The notes: generated by a model not told the origin, from the sequence alone. 64,000 nucleotides of DNA from MKSF01 sp037190225 (GCA_037190225.1 JBBCJL010000003.1:1-64000), one strand, 5' to 3'; shown: positions 1-7,779, counted from the first letter of the stretch. Numbers and translations: made by a program.

Positions 1-500
1 CGTTAAGGTCGTGATACTGTCACAGCCGGTTATAGTCGAAGCAGTAGTATCCACTAAGGTATGACTGCCCACACTGTTTACCGTTTTACCGTTCCACGTA
101 AAAGGAAGCGTCTGCTGGCAGATCACCTGCGTAACACTGCGCGTCAGCGTTGGGTTCACTGTCAGGCTCAGGGTCGTGATACTGTCACAGCCCGTTATAG
201 TCGAAGCAGTAGTGTCTACCAGAGTATGATTACCTACACTATTGACCATTTTACCGTTCCACGTAAAAGGAAGCGTCTGCTGGCAGATCACCTGGGTAAT
301 ACTACGCGTCAGCGTTGGGTTCACCGTCAGGGTCAGGGTCGTAATGCTGTCGCAGCCGGTTATCACAGAAGCTGTTGTGTCCCATAAGGTATGATTACCC
401 ACGCTGTTCACCGTTTTACCGTTCCAGGTAAAAGGAAGATCCTGCTGGCAGATCGTTCCGGAAATCGCATTGGGAATAATCCTTTTTAAATAGATATTAT
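1..500 (-). repeat. 165-bp (55-residue) in-frame tandem repeats
   Basis: Three units start near 8, 173 and 338, an exact 165-bp period. The two left-most units are nearly identical at DNA level; the third is slightly more diverged, and a fourth (about 503 onward) is only recognisable at protein level. Each unit encodes one pair of cysteines (ICQQ... and ...GCDS). The period is a multiple of three, so units can be gained or lost without breaking the frame. More units probably continue to the left of the window. Confidence 0.9.
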
Positions 501-1560
501 GCTGTCTTACACTATCGCACCCTATCCTGTCGCGGTACACATTGAATACATTAGAGGCACCCCAGCTATTGATAGAATGGTTAAGGTACTGATACGGCAG
601 TTGATAAAGGCAAACCGTATCTGCAGATTTGACCGTATCAAGCACCCGCACCTGCTTGTATACAGTATCACGGTAGTTATAGGTAAAGCTGCCGGTACAG
701 GTATTATCGGTACCCTGGTAGGTAACGATATAATAATCCACTGAGGGGTTATTCCTTACATTCAGAAGCTGCCCTGTAGCTATCGGGGTGGTCAGGTTAG
801 TGGAAGCGTACCATTTTACATTACTGGTATTGATTCCCCTGAGCACCGGTAAAGGGCTGTATGGAATACCGGATAATGTATAGGTGCCGCCATTGGGCGT
901 ATACCGGAACGAGGTATTGCTCAGCGTCCACTGTGCAGAGCTTGTATTATAGGTAGGGTGGATAAGCCAGTTCGAGCCATTTTGCAGTCCAATAAAAGAG
1001 TTATTATTAAACGCTTCCTGCATTTTGGTACCTATATGGATCTCAATATTATTGGATCCTTCATAGAGCACCAGCTGTCCTGTATAGACATTATTGGGCA
1101 GATCGTACAAGCTGATCCCACAAAACTCCAGGATGAATTTGCGGCTTCCCGGGTCGCCATAGGTCTGGAACCTGATGTTCTGCACATTGGCCGGACTGGG
1201 CATGATATCATGAAACGTAAAAAAAATTGCGTCATCACTGGCCGGGAGGTTGTTTCTCCGGTATGGAGAGCCACCGTTGGCCCTGCTTACATTAAAGGAT
1301 ATGTACCCGTTGGAAGATATCACACATTGGGTCCGCGTAACGCCATAATATTGAAAAGGGAACCCGATATCTACTACACCACTGAACACATCATCATTCT
1401 GAAGATTGCCCGGTAAGTTCTGGAACAACTGTACATTCAGCTTTACAGAATCCTGGCAATCATAGTAGAAAGCTGGTGAAATACTGATCTGAGCACTCAG
1501 CGCCCCGGTAAAGAAGCTGCTGCTCATCAGAATTAAAAAGAATTTATAAAAATTATTCAT
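1..1560 (-). CDS. Secreted repeat adhesin, 5' part (runs off the left edge)
   Basis: The reading frame is open on the minus strand from ATG at 1560-1558 to base 1, giving 520 codons with no stop, so the C-terminus lies outside the window. The start MNNFYKFFLILMSSSFFTGA followed by LSAQ is a signal peptide. Residues about 24-250 look like a secreted beta-sandwich: 'ISSNGYISFN' and 'SDDAIFFTFHD' resemble the N-terminus of the paralogue at 58564. From about residue 355 on, a 55-residue unit repeats with the core ICQQTLPFTWNGKTVNSVG and 'GCDSITTLTLTVNP'. Such repeat proteins in Bacteroidota are usually exported by the T9SS and act at the cell surface; the sorting domain itself cannot be seen here. 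Plus-strand frames over this region are shadows. Confidence 0.88.
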   Translation of the reverse strand, partial: MNNFYKFFLILMSSSFFTGALSAQISISPAFYYDCQDSVKLNVQLFQNLPGNLQNDDVFSGVVDIGFPFQYYGVTRTQCVISSNGYISFNVSRANGGSPYRRNNLPASDDAIFFTFHDIMPSPANVQNIRFQTYGDPGSRKFILEFCGISLYDLPNNVYTGQLVLYEGSNNIEIHIGTKMQEAFNNNSFIGLQNGSNWLIHPTYNTSSAQWTLSNTSFRYTPNGGTYTLSGIPYSPLPVLRGINTSNVKWYASTNLTTPIATGQLLNVRNNPSVDYYIVTYQGTDNTCTGSFTYNYRDTVYKQVRVLDTVKSADTVCLYQLPYQYLNHSINSWGASNVFNVYRDRIGCDSVRQHNIYLKRIIPNAISGTICQQDLPFTWNGKTVNSVGNHTLWDTTASVITGCDSITTLTLTVNPTLTRSITQVICQQTLPFTWNGKMVNSVGNHTLVDTTASTITGCDSITTLSLTVNPTLTRSVTQVICQQTLPFTWNGKTVNSVGSHTLVDTTASTITGCDSITTLT

Positions 1561-1602
1561 AATTAGCGCGGTTTTAATTAGAATTGGCAATATTTTGTGT
1601 CG

Positions 1603-1610
1603 CAAAAGTA
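1603..1610 (-). promoter_or_regulatory. -7 box TACTTTTG for the 1..1560 adhesin
   Basis: The minus strand reads TACTTTTG, matching the Bacteroidota -7 consensus TAnnTTTG, about 43 bases upstream of the ATG. No clear TTTG -33 element is visible, but a short palindrome (CCGAT-TTTAT-ATCGG, 1622-1636) sits just upstream. Confidence 0.45.
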
Positions 1611-1721
1611 CAGCCTGGCAACCGATTTTATATCGGTATAAATACCTATTTTCAAAAACAGTGTCAATAACACGTTAAAAAAATGCCATTTTCACGCAAG
1701 GGCATCGCTTTGTATAAAGCA

Positions 1722-1763
1722 GGGAGACCGGTATCGTAAGCCTTCCTACAATACCGGTCTCCC
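1722..1763 (-). terminator. 13-bp stem hairpin after the VIT-family gene
   Basis: GGGAGACCGGTAT (1722-1734) pairs perfectly with ATACCGGTCTCCC (1751-1763) around a 16-base loop. It lies 25 bases past the stop of the minus-strand transporter gene and before the next minus-strand gene. There is only a weak T tract, so it may be a terminator or an mRNA-end hairpin. Confidence 0.6.
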
Positions 1764-1787
1764 CTATAGTCAAAATTTTTATCGCTT

Positions 1788-2501
1788 TTATAAATTGATA
1801 CCAAACCAGTAACCTACCAACGCAGTAAGGATCATCGCCACCGAACCCCACAGCGTGATACGCGTTACCGCGCGCTTCACACCGGCACCACCCGCTTTTG
1901 CCGCTACGCCGCCCAGGAGACCAAGGAATAGTATAGCGAAAGCATACAGGGAATATTCCATAGTATGCAGCGGCAGGAACAGCGTAACCATCAGGGGCAG
2001 GATACCTCCGGCAGTGAAAGCAGCCCCTGACGCCAGCGCTGCCTGCACGGGGTTGGCCCTGGTGATCTCCGTGATACCCAGCTCGTCTCTGACGTGCGCG
2101 CCCAAAGCATCATGCGCCGTCAGCTCCCTAGCCACCTGCATGGCCGTATCTTTACTAAGACCGCGTTCTTCATATACGCGGGCCAGCTTTCTTAATTCCT
2201 GCTCCGGCCTTTCAGCCAGCTCCTGCTCTTCCCGGGCAATATCCGCCCGCTCAATATCTGTCTGGGAGCTTACGGATACATATTCCCCGGCAGCCATGGA
2301 CAAAGCCCCCGCTACCATACCCGCCAGGGCAGCCAGCACTATGGATTCCCGGGCACCACTGGCAGCCGCAACCCCTATAGCGATGCTCGCAGTAGATAAG
2401 ATACCGTCATTGGCGCCCAGGACGGCGGCCCTCAGCCAGTTACTGCGATGGATATAGTGTACAACCTGGCAGTCATCCAAAGTTTCGGTCTGTGTCAGCA
2501 T
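1788..2501 (-). CDS. VIT1/CCC1 family Fe2+/Mn2+ transporter
   Basis: This 237-residue membrane protein belongs to the VIT1/CCC1 family, which moves ferrous iron or manganese across membranes. The family opening is clear: 'WLRAAVLGANDGILSTASI' in the first helix, then 'AGALSMAAGEYVSVSSQTD', the conserved GEYVSV motif of helix 2. A charged Glu-rich segment (about residues 80-125) corresponds to the cytosolic metal-binding domain, and three hydrophobic helices follow, ending near the C-terminus. Length is usual for the bacterial members. The gene stands alone, divergent from the enoyl-CoA hydratase and followed by a hairpin. Substrate choice (iron or manganese) cannot be read from the sequence. 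Confidence 0.9.
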   Translation of the reverse strand: MLTQTETLDDCQVVHYIHRSNWLRAAVLGANDGILSTASIAIGVAAASGARESIVLAALAGMVAGALSMAAGEYVSVSSQTDIERADIAREEQELAERPEQELRKLARVYEERGLSKDTAMQVARELTAHDALGAHVRDELGITEITRANPVQAALASGAAFTAGGILPLMVTLFLPLHTMEYSLYAFAILFLGLLGGVAAKAGGAGVKRAVTRITLWGSVAMILTALVGYWFGINL

Positions 2502-2714
2502 ATTTGTGAGTTTAAGGACAGGTGCAATATTACCCCCGGGCCGTTAACTGGTCATAAAGGGACGGTTAATTTAAGGTTACCAATACAGGTCCCGGCAGCA
2601 TCCCAGGCAGGGTTATGCTGCTGCCGGGCAGACAAGCGCCGTACTTATCCGGCACATCCGGCCGTCAAAACCCGTATTTTCAGGAAAGAGCGCAGGGATT
2701 ACCGCAAATATTTT

Positions 2715-2722
2715 TAAATTTG
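2715..2722 (+). promoter_or_regulatory. -7 box TAAATTTG before the enoyl-CoA hydratase
   Basis: TAAATTTG fits TAnnTTTG exactly and lies 43 bases before the ATG at 2766, a usual leader length. No good -33 TTTG is seen. Confidence 0.45.
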
Positions 2723-2765
2723 AGCCTTATTCATCCACATTTCAATTTCAACAACTAATATACTT

Positions 2766-3545
2766 ATGGATCCAATTATTCTGACCCAACTAGAGAACGG
2801 TATACTGACCATCACCATCAACAGGCCGGATAAAATGAACGCTTTGAATAAAGATGTTATCACAGGCCTCGGCCAGGCCGTGGATGAAGTGATCAGCAAC
2901 CCGGAGATCAAAAGCGCCATCATTACAGGTGCCGGGAACAAGGCATTTGTTGCCGGCGCGGACATATCTGAATTCACCGATCTTGACGGAACAGGCGGAC
3001 AGGAACTTGCGCAAAGAGGTGCGCAATTGGTGTTTGACAAGATAGAGAACGCGCCCAAACCGATCATCGCGGCCGTTAACGGCTTCGCGCTGGGCGGCGG
3101 CTGTGAGCTGGCCATGGCATGTCATTTCCGGATAGCAAGTGAAAATGCCCGTTTCGGCCAGCCGGAAGTAAATCTCGGGCTGATCCCCGGCTACGGCGGC
3201 ACGCAGCGGCTGGTACAGCTGATAGGAAAAGGCAAAGCAATGGAATTGTTGATGACCGCCGATATGATCAAAGCTGATGAGGCCAGGACGCTGGGGCTGG
3301 TCAACCATGTAGTGAGTGCAGAGGAGCTGCTGCCCAAAGCTACAGAGATACTGACCAGGATAGCAGCCAAAGCGCCGCTGGCAGTCTCCGCGATCATTAA
3401 GCTCGTCAACACCGCGGCTACCGTTTCGAAGGACGGCTTCAGGGAAGAGATCCATATGTTCGGGGCCTGCTTTGATACGGAAGATAAGAAAGAAGGCGCT
3501 GCAGCCTTCCTGGAAAAAAGACCCGCTGTATTCCAGGGTAAATAA
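2766..3545 (+). CDS. Enoyl-CoA hydratase (crotonase family)
   Basis: A 259-residue crotonase-fold enzyme expected to hydrate trans-2-enoyl-CoA to 3-hydroxyacyl-CoA in fatty-acid beta-oxidation. The oxyanion-hole segment 'KAFVAGADISEF' (residues 59-70) and the core 'ALGGGCELAMACHFRIASE' followed by 'FGQPEVNLGLIPGYGGTQRL' are present. Both catalytic glutamates of true hydratases are kept (E114 in GGCEL and E134 in GQPE), which argues against a dehalogenase or isomerase-only relative. Length is normal. The gene is monocistronic: it has its own -7 box upstream and a strong terminator downstream, with no thiolase or acyl-CoA dehydrogenase next to it. Confidence 0.94.
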   Translation: MDPIILTQLENGILTITINRPDKMNALNKDVITGLGQAVDEVISNPEIKSAIITGAGNKAFVAGADISEFTDLDGTGGQELAQRGAQLVFDKIENAPKPIIAAVNGFALGGGCELAMACHFRIASENARFGQPEVNLGLIPGYGGTQRLVQLIGKGKAMELLMTADMIKADEARTLGLVNHVVSAEELLPKATEILTRIAAKAPLAVSAIIKLVNTAATVSKDGFREEIHMFGACFDTEDKKEGAAAFLEKRPAVFQGK

Positions 3546-3597
3546 AACAGGTGACGCTTTCGGTTACCCGATGCCCTGTCACACTGCCCTCCCAAAG

Positions 3598-3645
3598 ATT
3601 AAAGGCTACCCGTATACTATACAGTCCGGGTAACCTTTAATTTTT
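3598..3645 (+). terminator. Rho-independent terminator of the enoyl-CoA hydratase gene
   Basis: ATTAAAGGCTACCCG (3598-3612) pairs with CGGGTAACCTTTAAT (3627-3641) with one mismatch, followed by TTTTT. Confidence 0.8.
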
Positions 3646-3736
3646 ATACTTAAATAGCCGCAACTATGATCAATCGGGATAATTAATCAACGCTTACGGT
3701 AAAAGGTAAGCACTCCCTACAGATACATTACAGATC

Positions 3737-4102
3737 ATGATAACAAGACTATTATTGCTGCTCATTTATATGCTGGCTGCAGTTCATGGATATAGCTTCA
3801 GCCACAGGGAAAATGACAGCCTGGAAACTATAGTTTTCAATGAAATTAAGCAGGCCCTACACCATAAAAGCTTTGAAGAGGTCAGGCTGCTAAAAAATAA
3901 ATATTTCAATATCAATCTTCTGCATTACGAAAGAGCGCTGCAGCTCCCGGACAATTATAAATTTCACTCTACCGGCATTGCAATAAAGAAAGATTTCAAC
4001 CGGAATTATGACTATCCCAGCTCATTTTCGGTTGATCTCATAAGAAAAGGAGATGAAATTATTTATTATACGCTTCCCGATACAGATCTTAACTGTGGAT
4101 AG
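3737..4102 (+). CDS. Exported hypothetical protein, 5' part of a probable frameshifted gene
   Basis: This 121-residue frame starts with a signal peptide (MITRLLLLLIYMLAAVHGYS) and continues as a charged soluble domain I do not recognise. It stops abruptly at TAG after 'LPDTDLNCG', exactly where the +1 frame (4053-4508) becomes a plausible continuation. The two frames overlap by 50 bases and the second has no signal peptide or convincing start of its own. The simplest reading is one exported protein of about 255 residues broken by a single-base indel near 4085-4098, either a true mutation or a sequence error. No family assignment is offered. Confidence 0.55.
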   Translation: MITRLLLLLIYMLAAVHGYSFSHRENDSLETIVFNEIKQALHHKSFEEVRLLKNKYFNINLLHYERALQLPDNYKFHSTGIAIKKDFNRNYDYPSSFSVDLIRKGDEIIYYTLPDTDLNCG

Positions 4103-4508
4103 CTTTTATAACACCCGGGCTATGGCTGCCCTGATGGAAGCGCATAGCAACTTTTACCCGGCCTCGCTGTCTTTATCAGAGCTGGTGGCAGGTGAAGTCT
4201 TCATCTATGGCAAAGAGTGCGGAATGAACGGCCTACAATCACCTGAAAGGCTCAGTATAGAAGAAGCCGTAAAAGCAGCTGATACTGCTATGTTGAATCA
4301 ATGGCTATCCAGTCCGTATTATGAAAAAAAAGTGTATGCGTATGAAGCTCTTAAAAGACCGGAAGCCAATGGACTCACTCTTTCTGACAGACAGCGCATG
4401 ATATTGCGTATGCTGGAAAGCTGCAACGAGAGAATCCAGGTTTGCAGTGGGTGCATAGGAGATGAACAAACGGTAAAATACACTATTGAAACGATGATTC
4501 TGGATTAA
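4053..4508 (+). CDS. Hypothetical protein, 3' part of a probable frameshifted gene
   Basis: A 151-residue frame overlapping the preceding one in the +1 phase. The natural-looking protein begins around 'DSFYNTRAMAALMEAHSNFY' (about 4100 onward); the first residues (MKLFIIRFPIQI) are an out-of-phase copy of the upstream gene's coding bases. The body is helical and polar, with a late cluster of cysteines ('CNERIQVCSGCIGDEQ'). If translated separately, the internal ATG at 4122 is an alternative start. I do not recognise the family; it most likely is the C-terminal half of the exported protein starting at 3737. Confidence 0.45.
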   Translation: MKLFIIRFPIQILTVDSFYNTRAMAALMEAHSNFYPASLSLSELVAGEVFIYGKECGMNGLQSPERLSIEEAVKAADTAMLNQWLSSPYYEKKVYAYEALKRPEANGLTLSDRQRMILRMLESCNERIQVCSGCIGDEQTVKYTIETMILD

Positions 4509-4635
4509 GATCTATGGATATGAAAGGTATCGCACAGATTTAAAGCGCTGGAACGCTCTTTTGTTCACAACTCCAAAGCCAGCAAAGCAGTTAAAGAAAA
4601 TATTTTAGCAGTTGATAAATTTAATTTTCCAAAAA

Positions 4636-5004
4636 ATGGTAAGAACTGAAACTATAATTGCAGTCAAGAATGTTCAAAGAAGTTCCAAGTTTTATCAAGA
4701 CCTGTTAGGTTGTAAAAGTGAGCACGGCGGAGATACTTTTGATATCCTGAAGAGTGATAAAACTGTTGTTCTTTGTTTGCACAAATGGGGAGAACATGAA
4801 CACCCAACAATGTTAAATTCAGAAAAGGAAGCCGGAAACGGTTTAATTCTTTTCTTCCGGGTTGATAATTTAGACCATATATTGAAAAATGCTAAACAAC
4901 TAAATGCAAATATTGAGAAAGATATACATTACAATGAAAATTCGCTTAAAAATCAATTTATTTTAAGGGATCTGGATAATTATTATTTAATTATATCTGA
5001 ATAA
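4636..5004 (+). CDS. VOC (glyoxalase/bleomycin-resistance) family protein
   Basis: A 122-residue single VOC-fold protein. The opening 'RTETIIAVKNVQRSSKFYQDLLGCKSEHGGDTFDIL' is the beta-alpha-beta start of the family (small domain, 'S..FY.dlLG'), and the end 'LRDLDNYYLIISE' corresponds to the usual 'DPDGN.i.l.E' strand with metal-ligand-like Glu. A TTG at 4612 is in frame, but ATG 4636 is preferred because it starts just before the first beta strand. Substrate is unknown: members include glyoxalases, dioxygenases and drug-binding proteins. The coding sequence is more AT-rich than the genes to the left, a possible sign of transfer. Confidence 0.8.
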   Translation: MVRTETIIAVKNVQRSSKFYQDLLGCKSEHGGDTFDILKSDKTVVLCLHKWGEHEHPTMLNSEKEAGNGLILFFRVDNLDHILKNAKQLNANIEKDIHYNENSLKNQFILRDLDNYYLIISE

Positions 5005-5334
5005 CAGAAATAATTTCATTAAAAAGACACTCAATATTTTAATAAAATATTCTGAGCCGTATCTGCCTGCAAACATCAAAACGAAAAATACAGTACGGCA
5101 CATTTTCATTGGACCCCAACCCGAAAAACAAGAAAAGAAGGAAGAAAAAACGCTATATAAAAACCATCAATCAGTATGCTGGAAAGATCGTCATGAAAAC
5201 TCAGGCAATTTATTGATAAGCTCTCTGCCAACCTGGTAAATAATAAAAGACGTGAATGATCACGTCTTTTATTTAATATATTTCAATATATACCGGCTAA
5301 ATGGTAGCTATCTGAATAATTCCTGCTGTAATCC
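5005..5334. other. Intergenic, convergent gene ends
   Basis: No supportable gene is seen. The stretch is AT-rich and holds a bidirectional terminator at 5243-5272 between the VOC gene (plus) and the EGF-like lipoprotein gene (minus). Confidence 0.6.
5243..5272. terminator. Bidirectional terminator
   Basis: ATAAAAGACGTGA (5243-5255) and TCACGTCTTTTAT (5260-5272) form a perfect 13-bp stem with a 4-base loop, with A- and T-rich flanks that serve both strands. It sits between two convergent genes. Confidence 0.85.
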
Positions 5335-5841
5335 TTATTTCACCCGCAGACCGTTAAACCGGCAGACCTGCCTGTTGGTAGTGTTCAGTGAAATAGACTC
5401 CAGGTAGATGGAAATAACGTCTCCATCAACACGGATATAGGCGTGAATGGTAGCTTCCAGCTCTTCCACGTAAGTCTGGATGTGGGTTTCAGGCGTTTCA
5501 GCCACACCGGTCATATCCAGTACCGAAGTATTGCCCGCTCCCATCTTTAACGTGATCACGTTGGGCTTTTCAGCTACAACGATCTCCACCTCTTTAAAAT
5601 CTATCGGAAACTGGTCACACCTGAGCGCACCCTGGTATTTACCGGTAAATTTATCTACTGTCAGTAAGTCACATTCAGCACCCTCATAGCCTGCGGGACA
5701 TACGCAGTGCCCGTCAGAACAGGAAGCCCCGTTCTGGCAGTTCAGTGAATTGCATGGATCTGTGGTACAGGAAGATAAGAGCGTACCCGATAAGGTGAAT
5801 ACAGAAAATGCCGCAATTAAAGTAGATTTAAGTCTTTTCAT
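5335..5841 (-). CDS. EGF-like domain lipoprotein
   Basis: A 168-residue lipoprotein. The signal peptide ends with lipobox-like 'GTLLSSC' (cysteine near residue 25), so the mature protein is probably lipid-anchored. It is followed directly by an EGF-like module with six cysteines, 'CNSLNCQNGASCSDGHCVCP' then 'AGYEGAEC', and a roughly 105-residue beta-rich domain of unknown function. The EGF signature is unmistakable though uncommon in bacteria. The gene at 7205 encodes a similarly built lipoprotein with a reduced EGF segment, so the two are probably diverged paralogues. Ligand and role are unknown. Confidence 0.82.
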   Translation of the reverse strand: MKRLKSTLIAAFSVFTLSGTLLSSCTTDPCNSLNCQNGASCSDGHCVCPAGYEGAECDLLTVDKFTGKYQGALRCDQFPIDFKEVEIVVAEKPNVITLKMGAGNTSVLDMTGVAETPETHIQTYVEELEATIHAYIRVDGDVISIYLESISLNTTNRQVCRFNGLRVK

Positions 5842-5898
5842 ATTATATGGAGAATTGTACTGAATATGTAATAGCTGCTTTTTAAGTTAAATAACTTT

Positions 5899-5932
5899 CA
5901 AATTTAAGGTTAAGTTACAAATAAATTGCAAA
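5899..5932 (-). promoter_or_regulatory. Promoter of the EGF-like lipoprotein gene
   Basis: On the minus strand TTTG (5932-5929) is followed after 22 bases by TAAATTTG (5906-5899), a good match to the Bacteroidota TTTG...TAnnTTTG layout, about 58 bases before the ATG. Confidence 0.6.
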
Positions 5933-6124
5933 TACCCAAGATTTTTTATTAATATTTCTTGTGACTGCATCTCCTGTAAGCCTATAAGGTCCATATGCCT
6001 GGTTTCTGCAGGTCTGCGGCACCTTCCCCCGCTTTTTAGATTCATAACTTATTAGCATATATTAATTTAACTATTATATAACTAAATAAATTTCAAAAAA
6101 CATTCGTGATAATCAGTTATTTTA

Positions 6125-6132
6125 TACCTTTG
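6125..6132 (+). promoter_or_regulatory. -7 box TACCTTTG before the repeat lipoprotein
   Basis: Exact TAnnTTTG match in AT-rich DNA, 105 bases upstream of the 6237 start; no good -33 box. Confidence 0.45.
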
Positions 6133-6236
6133 TATGATACATCATAACAGGCTAGTTTGCTGCCACGGCAAATGGTATGAAATTTGATGATATTTAATTT
6201 TAAACGGTAATAATCAAAAAATACAATTCTCTAGTT

Positions 6237-6770
6237 ATGAAAAAAAGTCTTTTAATAGTTACCGCAGCATCTGCAGCTATATTTGCATCCTGTGGCGGAG
6301 GTTCCGGTACTTTAACCCAGGAACAATTAGATTCCATTGCTGCAAAAAACCTTGCAGATTCCCTGGAAGCTGTACGCATCGCGGATTCTCTGGAAATGGC
6401 ACGTATCAATGACTCCCTGGAACAGGTACGCATAGCTGATTCCACAGCAAGAGCCATAGATTCTCTCGCTGCCGTTAAAGCCGGAAAAAAATATACGCCG
6501 CCACCACCAAAGAAAACTACGCCGCCTGCTACCAATAAGCCTGTTACACAACCTGAGGTAACAGCTCCTTCCACTTCCACTCCTCCTAAAAGGACCCAGG
6601 AAGATATCAACAGGGATAAGAAAAAAGCAGAATTCGGAGACCAGGCTGCACAGGAACGACTGAAGCAGGATAGGGCCAACCAGAAGAAAGCTGAATTCGG
6701 TGATGCCGATGCAAAACAAAAAGTAGAAGAGCAAAAGAAATCCAAAAAAGCTGCTGAGTTCGATAAGTAA
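6237..6770 (+). CDS. Coiled-coil/proline-rich repeat lipoprotein
   Basis: A 177-residue lipoprotein with lipobox 'AIFASC' (Cys19). Behind it are four turns of a 10-residue repeat of the form ADSLExxRI ('ADSLEAVRIADSLEMARIND' and onward), predicted helical coiled coil. A Pro/Thr-rich linker follows (residues about 82-116: 'YTPPPPKKTTPPATNKP'). The C-terminus has a second repeat, 'KKAEFGDQAAQERLKQ' then 'KKAEFGDADAKQKVEE' then 'KKAAEFDK'. The layout (lipid anchor, coil, linker, basic helical tail) suggests an envelope spacer or tether, but that is inference; no known family is recognised. It is monocistronic with its own -7 box and terminator. Confidence 0.78.
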   Translation: MKKSLLIVTAASAAIFASCGGGSGTLTQEQLDSIAAKNLADSLEAVRIADSLEMARINDSLEQVRIADSTARAIDSLAAVKAGKKYTPPPPKKTTPPATNKPVTQPEVTAPSTSTPPKRTQEDINRDKKKAEFGDQAAQERLKQDRANQKKAEFGDADAKQKVEEQKKSKKAAEFDK

Positions 6771-6805
6771 TTTAGAGCGCTTATTCAGCCTTTTAAATAT
6801 TTAAA

Positions 6806-6841
6806 AAAAATCCCGCGTTGAGCATCAATGCGGGATTTTTG
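6806..6841 (+). terminator. Terminator of the repeat lipoprotein gene
   Basis: AAAAATCCCGC...GCGGGATTTTT, with the stem extended inward by GTTGA/TCAAT (one G-U pair), loop GCA, and a T tract. Confidence 0.88.
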
Positions 6842-6950
6842 TGTGCATGCTTACCGGCTGTTATCTGGTGAAGGATAACCAACAGCAGAGGAGCAGAAAA
6901 TTTTACAATTCCGTATTTCACTCAAAGACAAAAAAGAAAGTGACTGGCTG

Positions 6951-7135
6951 CTTACAGGAAACAACTTGCTATTACAGATATGTTTCGTTGAAAAACGTCC
7001 TCTCTGTGGGAGCACTTCCGCTGCAAAACGATGCCATGGACATGCCTGGTCATTCCGAACGGCTGTGAGGAATCCCTTTCATACGTTCGGAGGAAATAAC
7101 TGATCTTCCCGTACCCTTCCATAGGATAGCTTTGT
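6951..7135 (+). repeat. Dispersed repeat, copy 1
   Basis: This gene-free stretch is homologous to 14188-14380 and 32248-32397 (both inverted relative to it). Shared landmarks in order: CTTACAGGAAACAAC (6951-6965), GTTTCGTTGA, CTCTCTGTGG, GGTCATTCCGAACGG with TGTGAGGAATC (7049-7074; matches copy 2), and CCTTCCATAGGATAGCTTTGT (7115-7135). It also has an internal inverted repeat CCGAACG (7055-7061)/CGTTCGG (7084-7090). A 75-residue open frame at 6841-7068 overlaps it and is not credible as a gene. Confidence 0.65.
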
Positions 7136-7143
7136 CAGTAAAA

Positions 7144-7173
7144 AGAAGAAAGGCTGCCCGATGTGGGCAGCCT
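7144..7173 (-). terminator. Terminator of the 7205..7687 lipoprotein gene
   Basis: Stem AGGCTGCCC (7151-7159)/GGGCAGCCT (7165-7173) with a 5-base loop. On the minus strand it is followed by a T-rich run (TTTCTTCTTTTT). Confidence 0.78.
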
Positions 7174-7204
7174 CCTCTTGGCATATTTATAATCCTGTCA
7201 GGAA

Positions 7205-7687
7205 TTATTTTTTAGTCCAGTTACCTGTTCTGTTGATGATACGGCCACCTTCAGACTCAGGCTCAGTCAGGGTATAAGTGATAGCTACTTTTTTGGAAGA
7301 GATATCATAAGTACCTTTACCGCTTACAGCGTACTCTCCATCAGGTTTCTGGCTAGGGATATCAAAAGTAATGGTATTACCTGCTTTGGTAATATTGGAA
7401 GTAACCAATTCTGCGCTACCAGAGTAGAAACCACCGAACTCCTGAATATTCACTACAGTTACAGTCGCATTTTTGGTGATGATCGGAGTGTAGGTTTTAG
7501 TTTCGTTAGTGGATGTTGTAACATCTACAGCATCAAAAGTACCGATCAGCTGTTCGCGGATCTCCACATCACAGTTTTTACCTTCATAACCTGCGTTACA
7601 AGCTTCATCCTTACCACAGGAAATAATAGTGGTAGAAGCTGTCAAAGCAATCAGGGAAGCCGATAATATTATACGCGCTTTTTTCAT
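7205..7687 (-). CDS. Lipoprotein with a reduced EGF-like motif
   Basis: A 160-residue lipoprotein: signal peptide with lipobox 'TTIISC' (cysteine near residue 24), then 'CNAGYEGKNCDVEI', the C-terminal half of an EGF-like module with the same 'AGYEG..C' phrase as the 5335 gene. The remaining about 115 residues are Thr/Ile-rich beta sequence rather like the beta domain of the 5335 product ('LIGTFDAVDVTT' against 'FTGKYQGALRC'). The two are probably paralogues in which this one lost part of the EGF fold. Function unknown. It has a -7 box upstream and a clear terminator. Confidence 0.78.
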   Translation of the reverse strand: MKKARIILSASLIALTASTTIISCGKDEACNAGYEGKNCDVEIREQLIGTFDAVDVTTSTNETKTYTPIITKNATVTVVNIQEFGGFYSGSAELVTSNITKAGNTITFDIPSQKPDGEYAVSGKGTYDISSKKVAITYTLTEPESEGGRIINRTGNWTKK

Positions 7688-7771
7688 AAAATAAATGTTT
7701 TATTTAATTAATTAAAATGTTTACGTTATTGATTTAAAATAATTCCAACAAAATAAAAGCAATTAATATGC

Positions 7772-7779
7772 CAAATATA
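7772..7779 (-). promoter_or_regulatory. -7 box TATATTTG before the 7205..7687 gene
   Basis: The minus strand reads TATATTTG about 85 bases upstream of the ATG, within very AT-rich DNA. Confidence 0.45.

Larger units (their letters stand above)
5842..6236. other. Divergent intergenic region with promoters for both flanking lipoprotein genes
   Basis: AT-rich stretch without a supportable gene. It contains the minus-strand promoter at 5899-5932 and a plus-strand -7 box TACCTTTG at 6125-6132, which lies 105 bases upstream of the ATG at 6237 and implies a long leader. Confidence 0.55.

Noticed and set aside
1..500. CRISPR array suggested by regular repeats
   Set aside because: The 165-bp units are in-frame protein repeats without short constant repeats and variable spacers.
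958..1416. Plus-strand 152-residue frame, and similar frames at 61-387 and 499-744
   Set aside because: They lie antisense inside the signal-peptide-bearing minus-strand adhesin frame that is open for all 520 codons; they have no family features.
1855..2457. 200-residue plus frame over the VIT-family gene
   Set aside because: Exact antisense shadow of a gene with clear family motifs.
4612..4635. Upstream TTG start for the VOC protein
   Set aside because: ATG 4636 begins directly before the first beta strand of the fold; the extra eight residues have no family support.
6841..7068. 75-residue plus frame after the terminator
   Set aside because: Starts inside the terminator hairpin, overlaps dispersed-repeat copy 1, and has no coding character.
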